Below are positions 20,201 through 31,579 of a stretch of 64,000 nt of DNA, piece after piece. This stretch comes from Eurosta solidaginis. Taxonomy: Eukaryota; Arthropoda; Insecta; Diptera; Tephritidae. The first letter of the stretch is position 1. Every line of letters starts with the position of its first letter. The DNA is taken from assembly GCF_040869045.1 (NCBI RefSeq), contig NC_090322.1, positions 79,259,675-79,323,674 of the forward strand, written 5' to 3'. The notes under the pieces were generated by a model. The model made no database searches and was not told the origin of the DNA. It saw nothing but the letters and a program-made list of their open reading frames with translations. The position numbers were made by a program, and so were the translations under genes.

Positions 20201-22582
20201 GCCTTCCTTGATAATTTCGAGGGGTGAAGTGGGTTCCATGTGATTCATGGTTAGATATTCTTCCAGTACTTCAGAATATTTTTCTTTTAGTTCTGGTTTC
20301 TTTTCCAATGATCTTTCTATGCTAATATACTGCTGTTGAGCGGCGGGTCGTGAGTGACCGAGGGCTAATGTTTCCGGGAAATTTTGTTTGAATGGGAGTT
20401 TTACCATGTAGCGACCATCTTCTTTTCTGGTGGTGCTCCTTTTGTAGAGATCTTCACAAAAGGTGTCTTCATCTGCGAGCGGTGTGGTGGATTGAACTTC
20501 TTCCTGCTCCAAAAATTTTTTGAGGAGTTCATTTAGAGAGTAGTCGGGGTTTTCAATTATGCGGGTTGAAAACGTTGAAATTTGTTCAGTTATTGGGCCA
20601 CTCAATATCCAGCCGAATATGGTGTTTTGAGCTATGAGGCTTCCTGCGACGTTGGTTTCGAGGCCTTGCAGGAGGATTTGTGGGAGTATGTCGCTACCTA
20701 TTACCATGTCTATTCTCCCTGGAGAACAGTAATGGGGGTCAGCTAGTGCTAAAGAGGAGAACTGTTCAAGATTTTCGATCACCACTTTGGAAGAAGGGAG
20801 GAAGTGTGTTAACTGTGGTAAAATTATGGCTTGGGTAATGATTCGTGTCGTTAAATCCCGAGAGCATATTGTTATCGAACAAATTTTATTGGAGTTTTGG
20901 ACTATTTGTCCGCCCATCCCTAATATCTGGTAATTAGTCTTCTTGGTTGGTAGACCTAGCAATTTTTGTATTCGATAGGTTATAAATGACTTTTGGGAGC
21001 CTTGGTCCACCAAAGCCCGTACCTTGAAAGTTTCTCCTCGATGGAGTATCGGGACCACTGCCGTGGGCAATAACGTTCTTTCTTTGTTACTGGAGAAGTG
21101 AGATAGAACTTTGTTGCCTGAATCTTGCGTTTTTGTAGAGTTTTGGGCTTGTGATTCTTGGAGCTGCATTGCCTGTTTTGATGTACAGGGATTTTCTTGA
21201 TCATTGGTTTGGGTCTTGGACTGATTTCTTCTCTGATACTGTCGGGAAGTGTTAGGGTTCGCTGGCCGAGATGTTTGATAGTGTAGCAGAGAGTGATGTC
21301 GCTTTTGACAATATACACATTTGAAGTTGCTACAACATTCGGCTTCTAAATGGGAGAATGCTAGACAATTTTTACAATAATTATTGTCTTTTACGAACTT
21401 GTTGCGCTCTGACACACTGAGTTGCTTGAATTTAACGCAGTTCATCATGGAGTGGTTTGAATTACACAACTTGCATGAGACTTGTCGGAGCTGTTCGCTA
21501 TGAAAGGAGTGAGATTTATTTTTAAAGTTGGATTGACTTTGAGGTGTCGATGATCGAGGGGTGAAGCTCGAGTTTGAGTTTCGAGGTTTGCTTGGCCTGT
21601 ATGTACCTAGTCGCTCTACCACTTCGTATCTGGTCGTGAGGAATTTATCCATTTCCGACCAAAGTGGTAATTCCTTTCTGGACTCCAGAGATTGTTCCCA
21701 TAAAGCCAGAGTTTCATTGGGGAGTTTTGAAGAGCATAAATAAATAAGCATAGGGTCCCAATTACTAGTGGGTACGTTATTAGTGTTAAGGGTAGAGAGG
21801 CAATTGTTTATTGTGGTTTGAATTTCTTGAATTCTTTCCCCACTTTCATAGAATACGGGTTGCATATTAAAGAGAGTTTTAAGTTGACTGTCTACAAGAA
21901 TTCTTCGATTCTCGTATCTAGACTTGAGTGCACCCCAGGCTAGCTCGAAATTTTGGTCATTGAGGGCGTATTTTTGAATTATGAGGGCTGCTTTTCCTCT
22001 GGTTTTTTGTCTCAGATGGTAAAGTTTTTGGGCTTGGGACAATTTAGGGTGATTTATGTATACTGCCGTAAACATATCCCTAAAGGACGGCCATGTCTCA
22101 TAACCACCGTGAAACACTTCTGTATCACACGCGGGGACTTTGAGGTAGGGTTCCCGGTTATTCAGGGCTACTACAGGTGGGGACTGGATTTGAATGCTGG
22201 ATGTTGGTTCCAACGTTGCGAGAAGCTCATTTATTCGAGCTTTCGTGCTGATGTTTGTTCCCATCGCTGTGTCATATTTTTCTTCCAGAGATGCAATGGA
22301 TCGTTCATCCGTGAGGTTCAGGTATGCTACTTCATACGCTCGTTCTATTAGGGATACGTGCCTATTGAGTTCCTCCATGTAAGTTTGCAGACTAGGTTTT
22401 GTGTGATCTGCCTCATTGCAGTTCCAATATTTTCCGCAAAACTTTTCGAATTTTGCTATCTCGAATAGGCATTTCCTCACTGATTGAGTCGCTTCTTCTT
22501 CTTCTGCCAGTGATTTTGATCGTGTTTTAGGTCCTTGGGGTGCTAGAAGCGTATTTGTTTTTTCACCTTTTTCTTCAGCCAT
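17231..22582 (-). CDS. BEL/Pao retrotransposon gag-pol polyprotein, uninterrupted
   Basis: A single 1783-codon frame from ATG 22582. In order: a charged N-terminus; DUF1759-type gag (about 145-310, with [12 protein letters not shown] and LWEQS); zinc knuckles (about 375-435); protease with LVDQGSQ (about 527), the DQG form seen in many BEL/Pao proteases; RT with YVDDILSG (about 936-942); Pao RNase H (IHGFSDA); H2C2 finger with CNTCTIHK; integrase with TGVDFAGPF (about 1486), MSDNGKNF (about 1550) and PHMGGLWEA; and a DUF5641 end with [10 protein letters not shown]. Length and domain order match a complete Pol, and I saw no missing key residue. It is flanked by 257-bp repeats that match exactly. 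It is the only element here that looks coding-competent. Confidence 0.9.
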   Translation of the reverse strand: MAEEKGEKTNTLLAPQGPKTRSKSLAEEEEATQSVRKCLFEIAKFEKFCGKYWNCNEADHTKPSLQTYMEELNRHVSLIERAYEVAYLNLTDERSIASLEEKYDTAMGTNISTKARINELLATLEPTSSIQIQSPPVVALNNREPYLKVPACDTEVFHGGYETWPSFRDMFTAVYINHPKLSQAQKLYHLRQKTRGKAALIIQKYALNDQNFELAWGALKSRYENRRILVDSQLKTLFNMQPVFYESGERIQEIQTTINNCLSTLNTNNVPTSNWDPMLIYLCSSKLPNETLALWEQSLESRKELPLWSEMDKFLTTRYEVVERLGTYRPSKPRNSNSSFTPRSSTPQSQSNFKNKSHSFHSEQLRQVSCKLCNSNHSMMNCVKFKQLSVSERNKFVKDNNYCKNCLAFSHLEAECCSNFKCVYCQKRHHSLLHYQTSRPANPNTSRQYQRRNQSKTQTNDQENPCTSKQAMQLQESQAQNSTKTQDSGNKVLSHFSSNKERTLLPTAVVPILHRGETFKVRALVDQGSQKSFITYRIQKLLGLPTKKTNYQILGMGGQIVQNSNKICSITICSRDLTTRIITQAIILPQLTHFLPSSKVVIENLEQFSSLALADPHYCSPGRIDMVIGSDILPQILLQGLETNVAGSLIAQNTIFGWILSGPITEQISTFSTRIIENPDYSLNELLKKFLEQEEVQSTTPLADEDTFCEDLYKRSTTRKEDGRYMVKLPFKQNFPETLALGHSRPAAQQQYISIERSLEKKPELKEKYSEVLEEYLTMNHMEPTSPLEIIKEGKYYSFYLPHHAVIKPDTKTTKVRIVFNASKLSHSGSSLNDVLHTGPTLQNDLMLVILQWRLYKFVFNGDIEKMYRQILIHPEDQDYQRIIVRRSPKSQLEDFKLKTVTFGVNCAPYLAIRTLHQLAADTKDEFPLARNVLLNETYVDDILSGGYNLQSTINSMTQVIEALRSGGFPLKKITANHPEMLKSIPKSDLLDADFLKFHDVSSTKTLGIKWNAINDSFSYSYDPLPAADSRTKRQILSAIAKLFDPAGWLAPIMILAKALLQQLWLEGTDWDEEIKPLALHKWNTFRGNLAAIGDIKIPRWVDFSPDKPFQIHGFSDASEKAFCACVHLRVQNSDNDFTTNLLVAKSKVAPLKTVSLPRLELCGAVLLSKLVKQICSHLKLPPHELSLWSDSSIVLAWLEKPPSTWKTYVANRTAEILKNVGNVTWRHVSSGDNPADLGTRGCKPQELAESSLWWKDPEWLSKSPDFWPKAVPQNSSPPEQKRVEALHTGEALDPLKRFSSFARALRVTAYMYRFIHKARKQQVPSTHSLSPEEICHAKERLIIVTQQMYYAEAISLLKASKPIGRKSPLLPLNPMLDQKEIMRVNGRLSYAPLSDNERHPIIIPESSKFCTLFLDFTHNRLFHAGKQLMLRMVQQEYYIPRLKQKIKSYIFHCNTCTIHKQKMNSQIMAALPAERSTYTVPFHTTGVDFAGPFLVKTSTLRRASYSKAYVRIFVCFSTKAIHLEVCSNLTTEAFRAAFARFVGRRGMPHKIMSDNGKNFIGAHRAMQKEVPLFLQEAGQDIAEKYAPQGLSWQFIPPYAPHMGGLWEAAVKSFKTHLTKVAGNHKFSFEEFTTLIVRIEGVLNSRPISPMSEDPTDLLALTPGHFLRGAPLLSLPEANAENLNPTRKWQLLKVLHHQFSNRWKNEYLQQLHKRQKWKISQANLKEGDLVVVKDDLLPPNEWRLGRISKLHAGPDGNVRVLDIRTQNGVITRNITKICLLTPS

Positions 22583-24603
22583 TGTAGTTTCGTTGAAGTT
22601 AAGCTGTTTTTAATGGGTGGGATTTCGTTTGTAACGGGTTGCAAGGAGTATACTTGTGAGTATTACTAGACTGTATTCGGAGTCGCTGGGTTTTTAAAAT
22701 ATATTGTGTGTAAGGAATACAGCAGAGTAGATTTGATATATTGCGTCTTAGAAGTACACAGGAAAGTTTCAAAATTCAAGCCATGTGTGTTAAGAAGTAC
22801 ACCGGAGTATATTTAAGGGCTTATGTATTAGGAGTACACGAGGAGGTTTTTATAGCTAAAATTATTATTAAATGGAGATAATAATTAATAGTTATTATTA
22901 AGGGAGATAATAATTCCTTTTTTTGTAATTAATTTATTGTGTGGCTATATTCATTCGATAATAAATAAAATTTGACCACTTTTTTTTGTGATTTGTACCC
23001 AGTGTATTTTTGTGCGTTTTTTTTGCTATTCAGATTCACTGTGCGGCTACTGTGTACATATATATATTTCCTTTATATGCAATAAATTTGAGAGGGCGAC
23101 TTATGCACTTGCTTCAGCGTCTCTGAATACAAGTATGTATGTGTGACGCAATTTGAGTACAATTTTTTTTTTGTACGCTGTGTTGAGGGTGAAATTATGT
23201 ACTTGTCTCAGCGCTTCTGAGCCCAAGTGTATTTTTGTATATTGCTAACTGCAATTTTTTTGGAAGTTTTGATTATCGTGTGCTTTGTTTGGGAAATGGG
23301 AGAAACAGAATTAACGTGTGTGTGAGGTGACTGTCCACATACGTTGGCGCCAATATATTGTTTTTTGACCGGAATGCAAATTGGGGAAAGGAGATTTACG
23401 TGGTACGGTAATTGGCAGCGGGTAAGTAGCCGGTAAGTATATTACATATATAAAGCGAAGTGAAAAGGGCTGGTATATAAAACGGGTGATATTCATGTAT
23501 TTAAAAATTTGTGTGACTTATATGTCTTAGCGGATTTTGGAAAGAGTATATACAAATTGGAGATTTGTATGAATATATTATTTAAAATGCAACAAATGAG
23601 GTTTCTCATTTATTATATTGATCCGTTAAGCTATGCAAATCTTTCTACACAGTGATATGTATATATGTGGTTATGGGGTAAAATATTTAACGGCACTTAC
23701 TTTAATCTTGGGACTACCTTGTATGCTGTGGATCTATATTATTCTGGGTAACGGGGATTTCTCCTAACGGCTGGTTAATTATGATGTTGCTGTGGTTCCT
23801 GGTGCTGATTTTTGTCGACTGTACCTTTGATGATTTTTAATTTCTCACTTTAGACCCTTTTGTGTTTCTAATATTTTTCTTTTAGGGTATATGTATATAT
23901 TTTTTTCGTTTTCCAGGTCACCAGGTTTTAATTTAAATATTTGAACATTTTTCTTTTCAGGTCACTAGCTTTTGGTTTTAACCCTTGTTTTTTTCTTTAT
24001 ATATTTTTTCAATGTTTTTCGAAACCTTTATTCCAAATTTTCTCTTTTCAGGTTTTCTTTTATATGTATGTCAACGTTACCCTTAGTTTTCTCACTTCTA
24101 TATCTTTTTAGGCCTTTTTGCAGAAAATAATTATTTCTTTTTTATTCACTTTTCCTTTTTTTCAGGTTTTCAATACTTTTTACTGATATTCACTGTTGAT
24201 TTTGTAGGTTTTTTGTTTTTTGGTTTTTGCCATCACTCTATTTGTGTGCACTTAACAATTTGTTCCTGTTTTTTTTTCGTTTTTAACACTGGTTCATTTT
24301 CCTATGGCACCGATAGGACCATGTTTACTTATTCACACTAATGGGAGGGGGTAGGGGCACTCACCAATGGCAGTCACTTGGCTTGCTAAATAAGCACACG
24401 ATATATTTTCTAATTTCATATACTAATAATTAGGTTTATTTCTTTATTTCACGATTTTAGTTCACAAACTTTATTTCACTTCACAAGATATTTGTTTGAT
24501 TTTACTATAATATAATAAACTTTATAAACTTTAACTTGAACCACTACTAGGTAATTCAACCGCGCGCTCTAAAAGACAACTGTCTGCGCGGCCATCGATG
24601 ACC
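22583..24603 (-). other. LTR remainder and 5' leader of the BEL/Pao (-) element
   Basis: Noncoding on the element's strand. Read from 24603 downward it continues the 5' LTR, with AATAAA-type signals near 24450. The LTR end cannot be fixed because the other LTR is truncated. Two primer-binding-site candidates begin with TGG on the minus strand: one near 24370 (TGGTGAGTGCC) and one near 23353 (TGGCGCCAACG, which resembles a tRNA-Lys type site). A splice-donor-like AAAGTAAGTG is on the minus strand at about 23695-23704. The rest is T-rich on the plus strand. Confidence 0.5.
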
Positions 24604-24860
24604 GCTCGTTGAGCTGTGCAGTGAGCATGCAAATCAACATATACAAAGGTAAGTAAATAGAAAAGAAGCGGTAGCTTTCCAACCTCTTCTTAAGAGTTTT
24701 ACATTAGGATTTTAGGGTAAATGTGGATATAAAGGGTAAGTATAAAATTCAAATTTTAGCGTAACTTCAGCAATGCAATTTAAGGTAAGTATTTAACAGG
24801 TCAGTATTTTTACAGGTAAGTTAATCAAATTGGATCAAATTTTCATCCATGTCTTCAACA
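24604..24860 (-). repeat. BEL/Pao (-) terminal repeat, 5' copy
   Basis: Identical over 257 bp to 16408-16664. Here the sequence continues beyond 24604 into the rest of the LTR and leader. At 24861 it meets hAT-related DNA, which marks the outer edge of the element. On the plus strand it carries several GTAAGT motifs (for example at about 24649, 24736 and 24784). Confidence 0.8.
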
Positions 24861-25149
24861 CCAGCAAACATAGTTATTAACACTAATTTAAATACAAATA
24901 CAAATACCTTAAACAACAAAAAACAAAAAAAAGGTTACATTTAGTATTAATTAATAATTTGTTTGTTTTAAATTTTCTTGGAGGGGGAGTAAATATAGTG
25001 TTAACTACTTTGTACTCTTTACTTTAATTTTTAAAATAATTTTTAATTGAGTTTTCGTGTTAACTTAAAAATGTTTGAATAACTTCAAAAAAGAAAATTC
25101 TTATTAGTATGAAAATATCTAAACTCAAAAATAAATAAAAATAAATTTT
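24861..25149 (-). other. hAT intron-like and 3' flanking DNA
   Basis: This lies between the BEL edge and the hAT coding remnant. The block 24996-25063 repeats at 2143-2211 next to another fragment of the same hAT family. On the minus strand the hAT exon ends near 25169 with AACCAA followed by GTATTT, a donor-like junction. I infer an intron, with the following exon lost to the BEL insertion. Confidence 0.4.
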
Positions 25150-25356
25150 TTAAAATAAAATAAATACTTGGTTTATTACCAAATTCATAACGCGAGAAAT
25201 TTCACATTCTGCGGAAGGACCAACATCTCTAGCCGATTCTCCGGGCATTTTTCGGCGCCTTCTTACATGTTTTACTATAGCAATATCCCATTTTTCACAA
25301 AGAGACTTCGCTTTTTCTATTGCTTCTTCCCAGAGAGTGTCTAGAATTACAGATGT
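25150..25356 (-). pseudogene. hAT (ZMYM1-like) transposase, C-proximal exon piece
   Basis: The minus frame reads LWEEAIEKAKSLCEKW, a basic RRRRKMPGE linker and then CEISRVMN. This matches the region before the last exon of ZMYM1-like hAT proteins (a charged helix, a K/R-rich motif, then a conserved helix). It is separated from the rest of the gene by a Jockey fragment at 25357-25491. Confidence 0.6.
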
Positions 25357-25491
25357 TGTTGGTGATGATTTCAGGTTTCGCGAGGTGAAAAAACTGAATA
25401 GATCAGGAAGGTAGCCGTTTATTTTGTTGCAAAGCTCATCGATCTGTGGGCCTGGGCCTGTGGCCATTATTGTGCAGTCATCGGCGAATGT
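25357..25491 (-). mobile_element. Jockey-like RT fragment embedded in hAT
   Basis: Forty-five in-frame codons read as the Jockey RT active-site segment FADDCTIMATGPG and the following IDELCNKINGYLPDL block. They match the same part of the Jockey copies at 38017-38274 and 41900-42040. Both edges pass into hAT sequence without a stop, giving a chimeric open frame from 25563 to 25150. There is no tail, so this looks like a small captured piece rather than an ordinary LINE insertion. Confidence 0.7.
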
Positions 25492-26992
25492 TTTCTGAAA
25501 AAATGTGTTTCCGAATTTTTGTTTTCTGAATTTATGGGGGAACCAGATGTCGGACCTCAACAACTATGGTGGCGTCTCTAGCTTGGTACGACGTTTCTTT
25601 CATTAATGGATGAACCAAATTGAGGACAGCAATATACATTCGAACTTGTTGATGTACTTGAGAATGCCGATAATATCTCCGTATGCTTGTGCAGTCAAAT
25701 TTAACTTAAGTAATGCGTTTAGTGCTTGTGTTAATCCTGGAACATGGTTTGCGAATGGTCTGATTGCCTCAATTCTAGCCGACCACCTAGTGTCTGAAAG
25801 ACTGTGAGGAGAGCTCGGTACATTTTTTTTTGAGGATGTCCCATCGTTGTGGACTGCTGCTGAAAATAGTAAAACATTTTTGTACAACTCCGAAGAAAGT
25901 AATTGCAGCCGTACAACATTCTGCAGCATCAACACCACATAAATTCAGACTGTGGGTTGCACAAGGCTAGTAATCAGCATTCGAGTTTATGTCGAGAATG
26001 TGACATTGTGCTCCGTTGTAAGCTCCTTTCACATTGGCGTCGTTATCGTACCCTTGTGCACGACAATCTTTTAATGGGATTTCATGTTTACCTAGAGTAT
26101 GGCAAATTAAATCAGCGATTTCCTGACCAGTTTTTTTGTTACAATCCACGAAAGCCAAAAAAAGTTCTTGAATTGTAAAATTTGTTGATTTCGAATTGAA
26201 ATGGAGGTAGCGCAAAATGACCGTAGTCTGTTCAAAGTAACTAGCATCAGGCGTAGCATCAACGATAATGGCAAAATACTTGGCTTTCTTGCGTTGAACT
26301 AATATAGTTTCCCTCACGTGTTTTGCACAAATTTCTATAAACTCGTTCTGAATGTCTGGGGAAAGATAGTGAACTTGTAAACGTTTGTGCTGCTGTTGTG
26401 AAATCCTAATTTTCTTCAAATGATCTCTAAGTATCGGATAATAATGGCTTATGAGATCTTAGAAGCCCAAAAAATGTCCATTGTTTCGTTCACCAATTTC
26501 GCCTTTGAAAGCTAGCCCTCTTTCACGTAAAAATAAAATAGTGTCCAAATTCTATATAAAATTTCTTTCCACTTTTGAGCTTCAGTGATTAGCTGTTAAT
26601 TGATAAGTGTATCCTTTTGAATTAGCTTTGTAAAGATCGCCATTGAATATAACATTTAATGTGATCTTCAGCCTTTTTGTGTGCTGGCAGTTTATCGTAT
26701 AAATTCTTCCACGCCTGCAATTTCGAATATCCGACAGGACAACAAATTTTAGGTCGATTTAACATATAAAAATAACAGGATACTTTTGATGACCTCGACG
26801 AATTATTTCGTTTACTCCTTCAGATCGCAAAAACTCATTATTCACGGTACCGATGTCGAAGTCGCTTAAATAATCTGGACTTTAATACAGAGTTGGTATT
26901 GTTGGAAGACTTTTTGAAGATGAACCTTCATCAGTCTCACCACGAAACTTTACGATTTCGGATTCATGTAAACATACATTTTGGTTTGATAT
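25492..26992 (-). pseudogene. hAT (ZMYM1-like) transposase, central region
   Basis: Minus frames 25967-26419 and 25603-25938 are the best preserved. The first has FAIIVDATPDAS (first catalytic D of the DUF4371/hAT RNase H fold), LCHTLGKHEIPLKDCRAQGYDN (second D) and GAQCHILDIN. The second has SLSDTRWSAR, the conserved hAT tryptophan block. Upstream, to 26992, coding is visible but broken by several stops, including one near 26885. The Gypsy insertion at 26993 separates it from its N-terminal part at 36009-36110. Confidence 0.75.
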
Positions 26993-27738
26993 TGTGACGA
27001 ATATTAGCAACACTAAGGGATACTATCATCTCTAAGCCGATACTAAGCAGTAACTTGTATCTACATAAACAAATCAATCATTATGTCTACACATATGTAC
27101 GTACGTGATTAGCAACTTTTCTTTATCTTTTCCCCAGGTGATGCCGGCAAGCGACTTGAGGATTTTGTTGCGGCTTTGTACTTTGAATACAATTTCGGTG
27201 GCATGCGTCTTGAAGATCAGAGTCTTTGGGTGACTGGCAGTCGGTAGCGTGACACCATAGTCGTGAACGTCCAATAATTGCGACATCTGTTCCACACGTC
27301 GTAAACAGAGTGGCCGTGGATTTTGTCGGTGATAAGGCCAGGTTGCGGAGAGAAACGAACAAACCCATGCATATATGTTATCTGAGATGCTCACAAAAGT
27401 AGGCAATCATTTGTGCAAGTATCAATCACATATACACGCGCATATGAGAAGCTATAACATGCATCTGTAGTTATAGCAGGTAACTAAGTTAAATTCTAGA
27501 AACGGCCAGAAGTATGCGAACGAGGAAATCACAGAGCATAAAAGGAGGTAAAGCTGAGAATCAGGAATCAGTTTGATTTAAGCACGCTATCTGTTGAGAA
27601 GTAGAAGTGTTGTTGTGAAAATAGTCTAATAAAGACCATTTTGCATTATTGAATATTGGAGTTATTTATTCAACAGTTTAGTGATTCGAACGTTAGCAGA
27701 AGGTTGCAAATAAGTGGAATTGCACTAAATTCGTTACA
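26993..27738 (+). repeat. Gypsy copy 1, 5' LTR
   Basis: It starts TGTGACGAATATTAGC and ends AATTCGTTACA, the same ends as the LTRs at 52925-53441 and 58164-58680 apart from the fourth base. ATAT precedes it (26989-26992) and follows the 3' LTR (36009-36012), so ATAT is the target duplication. It is about 230 bp longer than the 517-bp LTRs because of a Jockey fragment at about 27107-27347. Directly after it comes TGGTGTCAGAAGAGG, a primer-binding-site-like sequence of the tRNA-Leu type. Confidence 0.85.
27107..27347 (-). mobile_element. Jockey-like LINE fragment inside the LTR
   Basis: The minus-strand frames around 27120-27350 contain VQSRNKILKSLAG followed by TWGKDKE, the same block as in the Jockey copies at 37800-37870 and 42240-42320. 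It interrupts the LTR between ACGTACG and GAGAAACG, which are adjacent in the other LTRs. It is a short internal piece, not a complete insertion. Confidence 0.7.
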
Positions 27739-27791
27739 ATTGGTGTCAGAAGAGGAATTGTTGAATAAATTCCGAAGATTGCGAATACAAC

Positions 27792-29242
27792 TTGGACATG
27801 GCAAAGTTGAGTGAATTGAAGATCCAGCAACTGAAGAAGGTGTTGGGGAGCCGTGGATTGAATACAACCGGCAATAAACTCGAACTTCAGGCACGACTAC
27901 GAGAGGCAATGGAAACAGAAGGAATTAACGTGGAAGAGTATGTCTTTCATCTTGATGGCGAGGAAACAACAAAAATGGAAGAGACAGTTACGCAGACAGT
28001 TACGAGCACAGACTTGAACATGATTTTGGCTGCAATAACTGCTCAAACATCGACAATGGCAACTGAACTGGAATCACAGGAGACACGTATAACATCCAAG
28101 ATGGAAACACATCTAGAATCCCAGGAGAACCCTATAACATCCAAGATTGAAGCCCAGGAAAGACAAATGGTATATCAACTGGAAGAACAGAAAACATATA
28201 CGGCATCTCAACTAGAATCGCAGGAGACACGCATAACATCAAAGATTGAAGCACAAGAAACGCGTATTTCAGAAATGTCGACACCGATTACATCAAAGAT
28301 GGAAACACAAGTGAAAGAACAAGAGGCACGCATAACAGTACAACTCGAAGTGCAGGAGGCGCGTATATCATCAAAACGCGAAGCGCGTATGGACAAGAAA
28401 ATAACGCAGTTTGAGGAAAAAATCGAAGCCGAGGTGGATGCTTTGAGAGGTCGTATACAGGAGTTGCAATTAAATCGCCCAACTGTTTCAGCAAGCAATA
28501 CGAAGGTAAAAACTATCTTTTGACGGCTCTGTTACTTTCCAGGTATTTAAGCTTCAATTTGAGAATACGTCAGCAGTTAACAACTGGAATACTCAAGATA
28601 AGGTTGCTGCGCTGTTCGTCGCATTGAAAGGGCCTGTAGCGGAAATCTTACAGACCATTCCAGAGGGAGAACGAAACAATTACGAAACATTAATGGGCGC
28701 TCTAGAAAGGCGATACGGAAGCGAACACAGGAAGTAAATACACCAAATAGAATTGCAAAACCGCTACCAAAAGGCGAATGAGACTTTGCAGGAGTTTTTC
28801 TTCGGATGTTGAAAGATTGGCTCATTTGGCAAATGCGGACGCACCCGTGGAATACACCGAAAGGGTAAAAATTCAGTGCTTTTTCAATGGAATACGAGAT
28901 GTTGAAACGAAGCGAGCGACATATGCAAATCCAAAACCCACATTCGCAGAAACGGTATCACATGCATTAACTCAGGAAACTGCCTTTCTATTGAGTAAAC
29001 CAGCATACAAGGCTCATCGTGTGGAAGTAGAAAGACCAGAGTGGGTAGACACAATTTTGGAAGCATTGAAGGTTATGCAGCATAAGAATAATGATGCAGT
29101 CAAATGCTTTAAGTGTGGAAAGCCAGGGCACATTGCGCGTTATTGCAACACCAACTCTAACAGTTCTAACAATGTGGGTGGTCGTAAAGGCAGAGCAGAA
29201 GGAGATGAGCAAATCTCCAAAACCACTCAATCGTTAAACTGA
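27792..29242 (+). pseudogene. Gypsy copy 1 gag with SAP-like start, coiled coil and zinc knuckle
   Basis: The 243-codon frame 27792-28523 begins with a SAP-like motif (KLSELKIQQLKKVL, then RGLNTTGNKLELQARL). About 130 residues of coiled coil follow, built from near-repeats of SQETRITSKIEAQE. The capsid then starts. A frameshift at about 28520 and a stop near 28736 break it. The frame 28778-29242 resumes with the rest of the capsid and a CFKCGKPGHIARYC zinc knuckle. The sister copy at 53495-54624 has a much shorter coiled coil. It binds and packages element RNA in the family, but this copy is not translatable as a whole. Confidence 0.8.
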
Positions 29243-29281
29243 AGCGAGTCAGCCGCAAGGGGCGACAGCTGGCTCCCGCAA

Positions 29282-29986
29282 TTGAATGCTCCATTATCTC
29301 TATCTCGCAGAAGGTCGAGCAATCTTAGTGTCGGAGGACATGTGGATGGAAAGGAACGTTTACTGACTGTAGATACGGGTGCATCTCATTCCATCATTCG
29401 ATCGGATTTAGTCAACAAGAAGATAAGTCCATTGCATGGAGCAAGATTGCGTACAGCCACTGGAGAAGACACCACGGTTCTAGGAGAAGTACCATGTGAA
29501 GTCGCAATCGGGAACGGCACGGTAGTACACAATTTTATAGTCGCACAGATTGTTGATGAAATCATAATTGGAGTGGACTTCTTAACGACGAAGGCATCAA
29601 GATCGATATGCAAAGCAAGACGATGCGATATAAGAACATGGATGTGCCACTTAATTGCGGCTACGAGAGGCTACAGCAGTAAACGAGTGCTAGTGGAAGA
29701 GAGTCAGCAAATACCACCAAAATCCGAAGCAGTCATCTGGGCAAAGGTTGATGGAGATTGAGGGACAAACAAATTGTGGGTTGTCGAAACAGCAAACAAA
29801 TCAACACCGAACATACTTGTAGGAAAAACCCTGGCTATGACAAAACAAGATGGACGTATTCCGGTAAGAGCACTCAATGAGTTGAAGTCACCACTCAAAC
29901 TGACCAAAGGAGCTATTTTGGGAAGATGCCACGAGGCTGAAGTAGTTATTAACTGTGAACAGCTCCAGGAACACGTTTCATCTAGT
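29282..29986 (+). pseudogene. Gypsy copy 1 pol, protease region
   Basis: The frame has VDTGASHSIIRSDLV, the aspartic-protease loop with the catalytic DTG, and later IIGVDFL. A frame change near 29585-29620 and a stop at 29759-29761 (TGA, where the sister copy reads TGT) interrupt it. The frame then continues through VLGRC-like sequence to the SINE-array insertion at 29987. Confidence 0.75.
29973..29986 (+). repeat. Target-site duplication, left copy (14 bp)
   Basis: ACGTTTCATCTAGT here recurs at 31580-31593. In the empty Gypsy copy the same site occurs once, at about 55358-55371, followed by the sequence found after 31593. This defines the insert as 29987-31579. Confidence 0.9.
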
Positions 29987-31579
29987 TATATGAGTTAACC
30001 GTGGATTGCCCGTATCGCTTTAAATGTATGAAAACATTTATTTCAAGCAATTTTTAATTTTAAAATTTATTTAATAATTTGAAAAAATTTTAAACAACGT
30101 GACATCAGGACAAACACGGCGACAGCTGTTTCGATTATATCTTGTAAATCTCTTCAAAGCCTTTTCTCCCGGGAGTGGGAGTCGAACCCGTACTCCTACG
30201 ATAGTTGAAATGGTTACAAACGCATTCAACTACGTCATGCCTTAGTTGTTGTAAAGTTTTTCCCAATTCCCTTCTTTCGCATATATTATCTTCTACACAT
30301 CACATAATTCGTATGTAGTTATGTGTTGAAGTTATGCATGTTTGTAAGGCGGTTTTCAGAGAAACTTGGTATTTGTTGTTGTTTTTGTTCTATTTATAGA
30401 ACTACAACGAAATAACCAAATGTTGTCTACTTAAATGAGTTAACCGGTGATTGCCCGTATCGCTTTAAATGTATCAAAACATTTATTTCAAGCAATTTTT
30501 AATTTTATAATTTATTTAATAATTTGGGAAAAATTTAAACAACGTGACATCAGGACGGACAAGGCGACAGCTGTTCGATTATACCTTGTAAATCTTTTCA
30601 AAGCCTTTTCTCCCGGGAGTGGGAGTCGAACCCGCACTCCTGCGATAGTTGAAATGGTTACAAACGCATTCAGCTACGACATGCCTTAGTTGTTGTAAAG
30701 TTTTTCCCAATTGCCTTCTTTCGCATATATCATCTTCTACACATCACATAATTCGTATGTAGTTATGTGTTGAAGTTATGCATGTTTGTAAGGCGGTTTT
30801 CAGAGAAACTTGGTATTTGTTGTTGTTTTTGTTCTATTTATAGAACTACAACGAATTAACCAAATGCTGTCTACTTATATGAGTTAACCGGGGATTGCCC
30901 GTATCGCTTTAAATGTATGAAAACATTTATTTCAAGCAATTTTTAATTTTATAATTTATTTAATAATTTGGGAAAAATTTAAACAACGTGACATCAAGAC
31001 GGACAAGGCGACAGCTGTTTCGATTATACCTTGTAAATCTCTTCAAAGCCTTTTCTCCCGGGAGTGGGAGTCGAACCCGCACTCCTACGATAGTTGAAAT
31101 GGTTACAAACGCATTCAATTACGTCATGCCTTAGTTGTTGTAAAGTTTTTCCCAATTGCCTTCTTTCGCATATATTATCTTCTACACATCACATAATTCG
31201 TATGTAGTTATGTGTTGAAGTTATGCATGTTTGTAAGGCGGTTTTCAGAGAAACTTGGTATTTGTTGTTGTTTTTGTTCTATTTATAGAACTACAACGAA
31301 TTAACCAAATGGTGTCTACTTATATGAGTTAACCGGGGATTGCCCGTATCGCTTTAAATGTATGAAAACATTTATTTCAAGCAATTTTTAATTTTATAAT
31401 TTACTTAATAATTTGGGAAAAATTTAAACAACGTGACGTCAGGACGGACAAGCCGACAGCTGTTTCGACTATACCTTGTAAATCTCTTCAAAGTCTTTTC
31501 TCCCGGGAGTGGGAGTCGAACCCGCACTCCTACGATAGTTGAAATGGTTACAAACGCATTCAGCTACGCCATCGTAGCT
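29987..31579 (-). mobile_element. Tandem array of tRNA-headed SINE-like units, inserted as one block
   Basis: The marker TGAGTTAACC recurs at 29991, 30436, 30880 and 31323, so the period is 443-445 bp. Read on the minus strand, each unit has an A-box-like TGGCGTAGCTG (best in the 31560s; changed in the others) and a perfect B box GGTTCGACTCC. Four units of about 257 bp are separated by three spacers of about 187 bp. The whole begins with a head and ends with a unit tail. It is flanked by a 14-bp direct repeat of the Gypsy target. The small plus-strand ORFs within it are chance. Confidence 0.8.

Noticed and set aside
21953..22382. Plus-strand ORFs opposite the BEL (-) gag
   Set aside because: They are antisense shadows of a confidently assigned 1783-codon frame; the same holds for the other short plus ORFs at 17.7-19.7 kb.
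29987..31579. CRISPR-like array (regular repeats and spacers)
   Set aside because: Units are about 257 bp and the spacers are near-identical to each other. The setting is a eukaryotic retrotransposon with a target duplication, and no cas genes are present.
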